Origin: Candolleomyces eurysporus | Taxonomy: Eukaryota > Basidiomycota > Agaricomycetes > Agaricales > Psathyrellaceae | NCBI GenBank assembly: GCA_027579435.1 | Contig: JANBPK010000946.1 | Coordinates: 1 to 64,000 of the forward strand | Reading direction: 5' to 3' | Length of the DNA stretch: 64,000 nucleotides | In this document: piece after piece, positions 45,030-54,428 of the stretch | How the letters are laid out: every line of letters starts with the position of its first letter | How positions within the stretch are numbered: position 1 is the stretch's first letter | Position numbers and translations under genes: made by a program | Notes under the pieces: model-generated | What the model saw: only the letters and a program-made list of their open reading frames with translations | The model's database searches: none | Told to the model about the DNA's origin: nothing

Positions 45030-46190
45030 TCAAACGGATTTCGCGCTCCTTCGTTTCGAACCGTTTTTGGGATTGCGATTGGGTTTAGGATGCGACCTCT
45101 TCAGATCCCGAGGGATGACATAGTTGTGAATATTGATCCAATACAAACGCACCGCCTTCATTTCCAGATCTTCATCTTGCTTAGGTCTTGTGAGGGTGTC
45201 AAGAATAAGAGCTTGCATGTCTTTCTTGAAGAGTTGACGAAGCGGATACCTCTTGCGAAATTCGTGGTTAACAAGAGAACAGACTCGCCCCCATTCGTTC
45301 ACTTTCTCCGGTGACTGTTTCACCCAGTTCCAGCCTCGATCACGACGCTTGAAAGCATTATGCTCCGGAGCCGCTGCCTGATACCGAGGATTATGAACTT
45401 CAAAGTCTGCGGCCCACGCTTTGAACAACATATAAGAGTTCACATTGCCGAGACCGTCGGCGATGGCGAGATACGGAACCGTAATGCGAAGAAATCTTCG
45501 GGGATCCTCCTTGGCTAATCGCTCGAAGTCTTCGACGCTGTAACATTTGTAGTCGGTCTCGTCGCCGTCTGGTAGTTGAAACGCGGTCGCCGGAATAAAC
45601 AAGGATGGATACCGTTCCTTCACAAAAGTACTGGGAACCGAATGATCATTGGCTAGGGCTTCGGCGAGGGATTCACCAAGGTTGGACCCAAACACTGCAA
45701 AGCTAGGATTGAGGGCTCGTGGAGTGGCTGGTGTGTTCGTAGCGCGTACTTGTGGAACATATACACGCCTGTTGTAGTAGCTGATAGGCCGAAGAGGAAC
45801 CTGAGCAGTAGCCTGAGGGATCGAGACAAGCTGCTTTTGCTGGACTGGGACCAAGGAAACGCCAGACATGCTGTCCCTGGACACAGTGGTCTCTGACTCT
45901 GTGTTCGAGCTTTCGGCTGTGGCATTGTCTCCAACTTGAGTGGTAGAAATCGGTGCCACCGTTGATTCTTCGTTGCCTCGACCGACAATAGCGTCGCGGC
46001 CGGGGTTACCTGCAACATTGTACACGCCGTCAGTGCCGCCCCGCATGCCACCCGAGGCGTCGATCCTTGTCGCGCCCCGGTGAGATAATGTGGGGTCCCC
46101 ATTAACGGCGGAGGGCAGCGAGTCAAAAGACCCGTTGCATTCAGATTGCGAAATAACGTCTTGCAGGGGGGAGCTCGAGGGGGAAGACAT
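45030..46190 (-). CDS. Uncharacterised 386-residue protein
   Basis: A single exon starting MSSPSSSPLQDVISQ. The N-terminal ~150 residues are low-complexity and polar (S, T, G, N). The C-terminal half is compact and well conserved in character: YKCYSVEDFERLAKEDPRRF, LAIADGLGNVNSYMLFKAW, WNWVKQSPEKVNEWGRVC and LYWINIHNYVIPRDLKR, followed by a basic tail rich in K, R, N and P that could serve as a nuclear localisation signal. I recognise no domain name. The even codon use and length support a real gene. Confidence 0.7.
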   Translation of the reverse strand: MSSPSSSPLQDVISQSECNGSFDSLPSAVNGDPTLSHRGATRIDASGGMRGGTDGVYNVAGNPGRDAIVGRGNEESTVAPISTTQVGDNATAESSNTESETTVSRDSMSGVSLVPVQQKQLVSIPQATAQVPLRPISYYNRRVYVPQVRATNTPATPRALNPSFAVFGSNLGESLAEALANDHSVPSTFVKERYPSLFIPATAFQLPDGDETDYKCYSVEDFERLAKEDPRRFLRITVPYLAIADGLGNVNSYMLFKAWAADFEVHNPRYQAAAPEHNAFKRRDRGWNWVKQSPEKVNEWGRVCSLVNHEFRKRYPLRQLFKKDMQALILDTLTRPKQDEDLEMKAVRLYWINIHNYVIPRDLKRSHPKPNRNPKNGSKRRSAKSV

Positions 46191-47245
46191 GATGAAACTG
46201 CCAGCGGTTCAAGGGGTGGTAGATGGCTGTGGGGAGTGGCTGCAATGTAAGGGAGGAAACAAACGTTTGAGGACGAATCCGCCCGGGTTTTCTGAAGAAA
46301 TACCCTGTCTACACCAGCACATGACCACCATTGACTGCCCAATTAGGCCTTCAATGGACTCAATGCCACCGGTCAACCAAAAGAGGCACCGGTGCCGACA
46401 AAACAAAGGTCCAAGAGCTCGAGGAAGGCCTTTTTTATGAGTCATCACCGTGCGTTACCGAGCAACGGGCTTCAAAACCAAAAGGGCGCCTTGAATCTCA
46501 AAGTGAGTGCACTGTTTTTCGGTGCACGTACGCCACCACCGGCACCATGGCCATGTAGTTGCCATGTACTGGAACTGGAGCCAATATCAAACCCGATGGT
46601 ACCATAGTCTGGGCGGTGGCTCAAACGGCAGCTCTTGCGCAGGCGCTGGAGGGTTTTGTGTGGCCACTGCATCCCACGCTAATACTCGATAGTCGAGGAA
46701 GCAGTGCCTTCAAGGTGCTAATCTCGTGCAGGGCTGGACTAGGGTATGGTGGGTATGCCAGAAGAGCTTTCAGAATTGGCGGAGCTTTCAGAATAAGAGG
46801 CTGTGACCTTCTTCTAAGAAGCAATCGCGCCTAGCCAAGGGATACTTGTCCGGCCTCAAAACTCGGATCCATTAAGAACACATCCCCCGTGGCCCTATCG
46901 ATCCTCGATATCGTCTCAGAGGATTCTTGAGCGCGTAGAATGCATCTTTATGGACTCTTTTTATGGGAAATCCTTCAGAGCTTCACAAGGCTATCCCGGT
47001 TCTAAACCAGACAAGAGATGGTCGAGGTAGAATATTTGAGTAGTAGATCTGAACGCCAAAACGTTGATTTGATGCTTAGGCGGCCCACTCACTACGTCAT
47101 CTCCGTCGCCCTTTTCCGCACACCATCGTCCGACTCACTCAACTCGAGTTGCGCTTCTCCCCCTTATCGTTCTTCGCTCTCAGTTGTGGAGTACCCTTCT
47201 TCTACTCACAATCTCAGCCCTAACCACGCTTCCCGCGACGACGAA
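46191..47245. other. Intergenic stretch without a supportable gene
   Basis: Upstream region of the 386-residue gene and of the F-box gene. Small overlapping frames occur on both strands around 46.2-46.8 kb, with no motif or consistent splicing. Confidence 0.5.
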
Positions 47246-48830
47246 ATGGCATCGAGAGACTCGGAACGTGCAACTGGGTGTAATGATATCACAAAAGACA
47301 TCGCCTTGACACGTCCAGCCCACGATCTCCCTTGCGAGCTTCTCCAAAAGATATTTCAGGAATGCACTCGAGAAGCTCGCCCCTTTCCATTTCTCATCAC
47401 GACCAACATGTCTGCGCGAAGTTCCCCCATGGTGTTGGCTTCTGTCTGCAGCGATTGGCGCCGGATAGCTTTGGGATTTTCCCGCCTTTGGGAGAGACCA
47501 CATGTCGGAATACCTGCAAGGAGAGAAACAGAAGAGCTGGAGAGATGGAGAGAACGTGCGAGGAATCGCAATCGATTCATACGCATGTGGTTTTCCCGAG
47601 GTTCGAACTCAAGTTCGGGAGACGGAACGCTCAAAATCAAAGTTAGCACTGCGTCTCCTCCATTTCTGGACGAGAAAGTACAAAATGTAGTGGACACCAT
47701 CGTTGGATTTTCATCGCAGTGGAACTCGTTGCAACTCTTTGCCTCTATGTCGGGCCAATCCTCGGCCAATTTCTATCCCTCCCGGCGTCGTCTGTCCAGA
47801 ACCTTCAATCTGTCTACATCTACCCTCCTATTGGCATTGATACTGCCTGGTCTGAAGAATCGATCCTTCTTCACAGACAGAATTTGCTGGCGTCTCCTGC
47901 TATCCGGGGAGTCAGGGCGATGCTGTCGAACAAGTTGGTGTTGGCGCTTCCACTTTCCTGGTCTCAGATCACAGACGCCTATTCCCCCAGTTCCCTTTCG
48001 ATAGCACGGGTCTCTCCGACGCACAAGCTCTCGATCTGTTTTCGCGGTGCCCCTCTCTGAGACGATGCCACCTCACGCCTCATGGAGCCATTTTGCCGGA
48101 GGGATTTCCGTCTACCATTCAGAATTTGAATTTGAAAATCACCGTCCCTCATCTCATCTACCTCAACTTTACTCATGCCAAGCCTACTATGAATCTTTTT
48201 CGTTCCTTAGAACTTCCGTCGCTCGCGACTCTCGACCTATCGACAATCGCCGATGGAAGGACGCTTGCCGTAATTATGGAAATGTGTTCTTTGACCCTTC
48301 GCCACCTCTATGTATCAGTGCACTGTATCTTGACCGAAGAGTTGGTGCAGATGCTCGGGTGCACCACCCAATTGGAGTCATCAGAGATCCAGTACTGTCG
48401 GATTCCTTGCGAACCGGTCATCACCGACGCCCTCCTGATCGCGCTGACTCCCAACTCCCTATCGTCGTCCTCATGCCTCTGCCCCAAGCTACAGGACATT
48501 GCGCTCCACGTTTCCAGCGTATCGCACATCAAAGACGAAGTGATTTTCGAGTTTATCAAGGCTCGGAGAAATATGCGGAACCGAAACCTTCGTAACGTCC
48601 ACATGTCGTTATTCGCGGAGACCCAAGACGCTGAAGGAGGCACGATCGTAGAGCGACTGCAGCGAGATGAGGTAGACCTTGGTGGGATGTCTATTGAACT
48701 GAAATATCGACTCAGCAGATGCTACCGGTTTGTCTCCAGGTGGACGATAATAATAAACCTTTTTACGTGCCTGGAGCTATCGGTGTGCGTGTGCGTATGT
48801 GCCGGTAATCCCCAGACATATCACAGCTAA
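47246..48830 (+). pseudogene. F-box protein gene with frameshifts
   Basis: ATG 47246 (MASRDSERATG) leads into an F-box, LPCELLQKIFQECTREA (about 47320-47370), followed by MVLASVCSDWRRIALGFSRLWE, the usual second half in mushroom F-box proteins. A leucine-rich-repeat-like region follows but changes frame twice: near 47765 (LSLPASSVQNLQSVYI continues in the next frame) and near 47975 (GLSDAQALDLFSRCPSLRRCHLTPHG continues in the third). The last part reads LNLKITVPHLIYLNF and LELPSLATLDLSTIADGRTLAVI. F-box proteins carry substrates to SCF ubiquitin ligases. It is either a young pseudogene or has sequencing errors. Confidence 0.75.
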
Positions 48831-49093
48831 CTAAGAAACGATAGAACCAGTTGGCCGAAAATACAACTTACGATTTTTGTTTATCTGTGGAGCCTGTACA
48901 AACAACACTATACCAAATACATGCGGGCTACATTGCTATGGCTCAAAGAAAGCGGCGCGAGACGACAAAAAGTCAACATAGAATGTAGAATGAGAACGGA
49001 TTTGGTATAGCTTTGTTTGTACAAGCTCCACAGATAAACAGAAATCATAAGCTGTATTTTCAACCAACTGGTTCTATCGTTTCTTAGTTAGCT
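48825..49093. mobile_element. Palindromic MITE 1, TA-flanked
   Basis: About 265 bp. The ends agctaactaagaaacgata... and ...tatcgtttcttagttagct are perfect inverted repeats of about 30 bp, and the similarity continues inward (ttttgtttatctgtgg / ccacagataaacaga). TA at 48828-48829 and 49089-49090 would be the target duplication, as for Tc1/mariner or PIF-like MITEs. No coding capacity. Confidence 0.8.
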
Positions 49094-49102
49094 GCAATTG
49101 CT

Positions 49103-49705
49103 TACAGCAACCGACGAAACGATAGACCCACTTTACAGAAATCACTGTAGTTGATCTTGTTTAGTTGTGGAGCTGTACAAACAAAACTATACCTAATGTA
49201 GTAGGCTGCGTTTCATTCTCAACCAGCGCGTCCAGCCAGCAACACGTCCATTCTCAACCACCAACCAGCAGCGCGTCCATTCTCAACCAACAGCTCAGTG
49301 TCGTCGCCAGATCCAAGCAACCTGCTTTCCCCATGGATCCCACACGAAGCTAGGGATAGGATAAATTTTTAATTGGGTGCAAGGTGCGTGTTCCACCAAC
49401 TTTCTTAGGTTTCATGTACGCGGACATCACGACGAGTTGCTCCTTCACACCTTTGGAAATATGACGACGATTGCCCATGCTTGAAGTGAGAAATTGATAA
49501 TGCTGTTGTACATATTAGCCTGGGGTATATATTCAATGACGCACCGGTACACGACGGTGGTTGACTTTCGACCAGAGCTTGTCGAGACAGAATGAAACGC
49601 AGCCTACTGAATTGGGTATAGTTTTGTTTGTACAGCTCCACAACTAAACAAGATCAACTACAGTGATTTCTGTAAAGTGGGTCTATCGTTTCGTCGGTTG
49701 CTGTA
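49103..49705. mobile_element. MITE-like element 2 with ~115-bp inverted repeats
   Basis: The ends TACAGCAACCGACGAAACG and its inverse at 49687-49705 open inverted repeats of about 115 bp that include the word attgatcttgtttagttgtgg-type arm and its inverse. The arms share aaacgataga and ttgtttgtaca words with MITE 1, so the two belong to one family group. TA borders fit the same target preference. The ~370-bp centre is unique and holds a short minisatellite. Confidence 0.8.
49215..49298 (+). repeat. Short minisatellite inside MITE 2
   Basis: About three imperfect units of 21-35 bp built on cattctcaaccaNCagcgcgtc. Confidence 0.6.
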
Positions 49706-49859
49706 GCGCTTAGCGCCGACAATCATTATTTTTCGCTTAAAATACACTCCGTGAAATGGAGACTGGACGACCACCCGGAAGAGGCGGGCCTCTTGACGCG
49801 AAAACTCGACAGGGTGAAAGGGTGCAAGCTGATAGCATTGTGATATGGTACAACACAAA

Positions 49860-50060
49860 TTACAACAAAATATACAACAAGAGACAAAAAAAAGATATCG
49901 CGATGCGGAGAAATATAGAGCAACATAGCAAAGGGGAACCTAAACGATTGGCGAAAATAATCGCCTCAGCGCGATACAAGTACAAGACGAGGGATAGAGT
50001 ATATCAAGGATAGATGGATGATGTTCAACAAGATGGGAGTTCGTACCAAATGCTAGATGA
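49860..50060. repeat. Direct repeat, left copy flanking the NACHT gene
   Basis: Similar words in the same order as 54045-54210: atatacaacaa-agacaa, atatagagcaa-atagcaaagg, cagcgcgatacaagtaca-gacgagg, and acaagatgg. No coding content. The intact NACHT gene lies between the copies. Confidence 0.6.
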
Positions 50061-51007
50061 ATCGATGGCACAACCAAAGGATGGTAATGCAGACGAGTGG
50101 GTATCTCTTTGCTTCTACCGATTTCGTGGGTCGTGAGTCCCCAACAAATTATGATTGTATGGTGACCGCGTAGGCCCTTATTTGCCATTATTGCAGTCAA
50201 ACACAACCTTCGACCACGAAGTTCCATTCGTCACACCTATGAACTCATACTATGGCCTGAGGAAGGTCCACTCTCGCTCTTCCCGAGATTGAGTAAGGCG
50301 TTTCTGGCGCTGCTATCACCTCCTTTTGGCCGCCTATCCATTCCCTCTAGACCTCACCAAATGCAACTCAGCTCCGAGTACGAGTTAAGATCCTCAAATT
50401 CTGTGGTGATCGACGTGACTCGCATCGCTCGTTGTCAACACGGCGCCGGCGACTTGAGCATCACACAATTCATCATGACCACCCAGCAACCACGACGAAT
50501 GCCTGTCTTCAAGTCGAGGCTTGCTCAAGACAGCGTTGCAAACGCTGGGTGATAGAAGCCCGGGCGATCCAGAGCGAATGCGGAAGGTGAGATGGGAAGG
50601 GGGTGAAGCAGGGGTCGCAAATGGGATAGCTCCTATGGTGGGAAGTGTCTGGGCTTCTTTGATGAACACAGTAAGAAGACGACGAGGGAGGAGGGACCTT
50701 GGCACGGACTAAGCGATTGTAGGATGGGTTAAAGAGCAGGGTAGATTCAAGTCGGAAACTCGTAGACTCTGGCGGTCGGATTCGCACCCAAACGATTTTT
50801 TGAGGAATCTGAATGGACATGGATTTCCAATTTACCGTCCACCTCCAAATTCAGTATGACCTGGTTATCAGGCTCACCACGCCAGTGACTAGTGACTTTG
50901 GGCGTCTACCCAATNTGGGCTCGAAACGCAGCCACTGCACGGATGCCTCGTGCCCNCCTGCGTCACTTCTTGCTTGTACCCCTCATCGCTACTTCATCGC
51001 CTGCACG
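50061..51007. other. Upstream region of the NACHT gene
   Basis: No gene supported. A minus-strand frame (50394-50705) and plus-strand frames lack motifs. Ambiguous bases lie at 50915 and 50956. Confidence 0.5.
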
Positions 51008-53358
51008 ATGCCCCCAGGGTCCAAGAAGGAACGCTCCTGGTCCCGCTTTGTCTCTTTTTTCGGCGGTCGTGGCAGATCTACTGTTGATCGTCATCAAGAC
51101 CCACAAGGAATCGCAGGTGCAAGCGCTGAACTNGATCGGTCTGATCACCCTTCAACACGCTCAGTCCCCGATTTATCGCTACCCGCGCCCAATTCGACTC
51201 CTCAGAGCGACGGATCTCATCCCCCGATCTGTCAATCCAGGAGCGAGAACGATATAGTCGAGTCCTCGCAATGTGCTGCACGCTCGATGCCCAGTGACCA
51301 AGACCTTCTTCGACATCAGCCATTGCCAACGCTGCAGTCAGACAACGATTCGGCAGTACCAAGAGTCCACGGCAACACAACGACATTCTTCGCCGGCGCC
51401 AGCGGCGTTCGAATGGGGGATATACATTACTACGAAGGTTGCCATTTCCCTACGAATATACTGGCAGGTGGTGCGGGTAATAGGCCGATAGATGGTATGT
51501 CAATTTCCACCAAGAAGACGGTCATCGCTAAACTACGCTCCGATGCCATGTTTTCGATCTTCCAGGCTGGGAACTGCTGTTGGAGAACACTTCGGCCAAT
51601 GCTCTACACGATTCCGACGCTCGATATGACCCACCGAAATGTGACGAAGACACTCGCGTCGGGGTCACTGGAGAGATCATGGACTGGATCAAGGATCGCG
51701 ACGGACCTCAGCGCCTGCTGTGCATGACGGGTGCCGCAGGATCGGGGAAATCCGCCCTACAACAGACAACGGCCGAAATATGTCAGGAGAGCGGTATACT
51801 CGCTTGTACATTCTTCTTCTCGGCTTCGGATCCCACCCGAAACACTGTCAAACAATTTATCCCCACCATCGCGTACCAGTTGGGAAGGACGAATGATATC
51901 CTCAGGCGGTGCATCAAGGCTGCAGTCGAGAGCGATCGTTTGATTTTTTCAAAGTCACTACGGGCGCAGATGTCCACCCTCATCGTTGCGCCCTCACAGC
52001 AATGTCAGGGCATGGGCATGAACCTCACCACACTTCCATATGCCATTCTCGTTGACGGCCTTGACGAATGCAAAGGTGAAGATCGTCAAGCAGAACTGCT
52101 GACTGCAATAAAGGAGTGCCTTCTCATCACCGGCTTCCCATTTCGCATCTTTATCGCCAGCAGGCCGGAGTGGGCTATTCGTACTGCGCTCGAACCTGGT
52201 GGTCATCTATGCAAGGTGGCGTATCACATCCAACTCAGCGATCAGTATGACGCCTCTGCGGATATGTATCGATACCTGCAAAGGAGATTCGAAGATATAG
52301 GCCTACGAATTGGCGATCCCCAGTGGTTCACCCGAAACAACATCGACACTCTTGTAGAAGCTGCATCGGGGCAGTTCATCTACGTCGCCACGGTGTACAA
52401 ATACATATCAGAGCGTCGAGCTTCTCCCGCGGAGAGGCTCAAGGTTGTGCTCACCTGGACACCGCACGCGGGACAGATAGCGCGTCCATTCGAAGCTCTC
52501 GACGTCCTTTACACCAACATTTTGTCGGCTGCAAAGAACGCATACGAAGCTGTCGATACCCACCACGGACGGGATTTTCTTCTGCTTTTCAGGGCACACC
52601 ATATCAATATCAGCGGTTTTCATATTTATAGCATGACGCACACCCAGTCGACAACTTTCTTTTCTACGCACTGGCTTGGTCTAGAAGCCAGGGCCGAAGA
52701 AAGTCTCGTCTCGGACCTCCGTTCCCTCGTGGCCCTCACAAGGATGGGCGATGGCAGATCATATCTTCGCCTGTACCACAAATCATTTTCCGACTTCTTG
52801 GAGGGGGAAAGTCGTGCGAAAGACCTGTTTGTACCAGAGGCTCGCGTTTACATGCACATCGCGAAGTGCTTCATGCAACGCATCATTGACTGTCGGCTAG
52901 ACTTCGACTCTGGTGCGTAATTCATCTAATACTGATAGCCAGACCATGCTGACTTGATCGGTGATGCACTGTTTCTAGTGCCAGATAGCTGGGAGCAGCT
53001 CTCCCTCCCAGAGACTGCTAGGCTTTCTTTACAAATCGCCGTTGAGCTTCTGCCTTTTTTCTTGAGCAGCACCGCCACCGTTCTTGACAATGAAGTCGCT
53101 GATTTCACGCAGAACGGCGGATGGCATAAAATCGACAGCCTGTCGCCTCTGGTGTTTCGTGTTACAGACAATTGGACATCTGGTCAACTTGTTGAGTGGA
53201 TAGGAACTCTGCGTCAATTTCTTGACAGGGTGGAAGTGGGTGATTTTCCTTTGTTGGGTGCAGCAACTGACATTGTTTCCTTGCTTGTTTAGGCTCAGAA
53301 GCCTGAGGTTGCAGCCGTTATACGTGGGTTTGTTGAAAAGTGGCGTAACAATTATTAG
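51008..53358 (+). CDS. NACHT-domain STAND NTPase, NLR-like, without C-terminal repeats
   Basis: Four exons (51008-51494, 51566-52912, 52979-53235, 53293-53358) encode 718 residues. Residues 1-120 are disordered. A short motif FFAGASGVRMGDIHYYEG (from residue 126) precedes the NTPase. The NACHT module has Walker A GAAGSGKS (218-225), Walker B ILVDGLDEC (323-331), FPFRIFIASRPEW as the sensor-type block, and ASGQFIYVATV. The winged-helix region ends in YLRLYHKSFSDFLE. The C-terminus is the short DFTQNGGWHKIDSLSPLVF ... RQFLDRVE region. No WD40, TPR or ankyrin repeats follow. The start at 51008 is the first ATG in the exon 1 frame after the ambiguous bases. The ambiguous base at 51123 lies in exon 1. 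Such proteins act as triggered switches in fungal non-self responses; the ligand is unknown. Confidence 0.88.
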
Positions 53359-54044
53359 AAGATATGATCAAAGGCCGCGACAAACCATGATAGTCCAAAG
53401 TCCCGTCTGGGGCCTTCGCTGGGCCTCGAGTCACNGTGAAGGCCAAGGTTCTCACAGGGAGACTAGGGCCGTTTTTGGATTAGACATATATTGCGACCAT
53501 TCGTGATGATATGTAGTAAAAATTCCTGAAAGACGTCTCAGAACGTCTGTTTGTATTGCGATGTAAATTGAATTTGTCAATACTTCAACGGTCCAACAGG
53601 ACGTGCATCTAAACATGAGCCATGATATGCTGGCTTCCTTGACGCCCTGGACCCTGCTATCCATACTTACTCTGGTTTTTACTATGTGCATTTGACAGAG
53701 GGTACTGAGGAGAGTTCCTAGACGCGCATCAACTGGTGGAGATTCGATAGGATCCACCATCATCGCATCGTCACCCTAAAGCCTCTGGCGCCCGTCGCGG
53801 TACGACTTGTGCTGCTCGAAGCTCCTCCCATCTCTGTAGAATTCACAGACCCCGAGGTGATGATGGTAGATGTCTCGTCCGCAGGCCTTTGAGAGCCTCC
53901 CGAGTTGGTCGTCGGTGGTGCACCCGAGGCAGAGTTCAATGGAACTTATGTTTTCGCGGTGCTAGCAGGTTCGCCAGTTCCACGCAATCTACTGGAATTT
54001 TTCACGGAGGAGGCACACGCCGTGACTCGTTTAAAATGGCCACA
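53359..54044. other. Downstream region of the NACHT gene
   Basis: No complete gene. A coding-like plus-strand run ELVVGGAPEAEFNGTYVFAV (about 53900-53960), continuing to VPRNLLEFFTEEAHA, has no start or domain and may be an exon relic. Confidence 0.45.
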
Positions 54045-54210
54045 TTATATAGTCCAAAGAGATATACAACAACTAACAAGGGAAATATCGAGCAATGTAG
54101 CAAAGGAAAGCATGCACGACAGGCAGCAATAACAGCGCGATACAAGTACACGATGAGGAGTGGAATAGATAGACCGATAAACAGATGATTAACAACAAGA
54201 TGGTGATGCA
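54045..54210. repeat. Direct repeat, right copy flanking the NACHT gene
   Basis: Diverged copy of 49860-50060 in the same orientation, sharing atatacaacaact-acaa, atatcgagcaa-gtagcaaagg, and cagcgcgatacaagtacacgatgagg. It lies in the 3' flank of the minus-strand gene that follows. Confidence 0.6.
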
Positions 54211-54246
54211 AACGAGCCGAGATGCAAACGGATATGGGTGTGATAT

Positions 54247-54383
54247 GAATAAGATAAACCAGAGCCGACTCGTCGGTCGACCTCCATCCTTTACTCATAC
54301 TGAAGAGGGTGGATATAAATCAAATGTGAATAAGATAAATCAAAGCCGAATCGTCCGTCGACGTCCATTCTTTACTCTTCGGT
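54247..54383. repeat. Tandem duplication, 81-bp period
   Basis: gaataagataaaccagagccg...cctttactc at 54247 recurs as gaataagataaatcaaagccg...cttttactc-like sequence from 54328. There are two copies with scattered substitutions, in the 3' flank of the minus-strand gene. Confidence 0.8.
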
Positions 54384-54428
54384 TCAATTGTTCCCGGTAG
54401 GTCCTTCATGTCCAGGGTAGTCTGGGTA

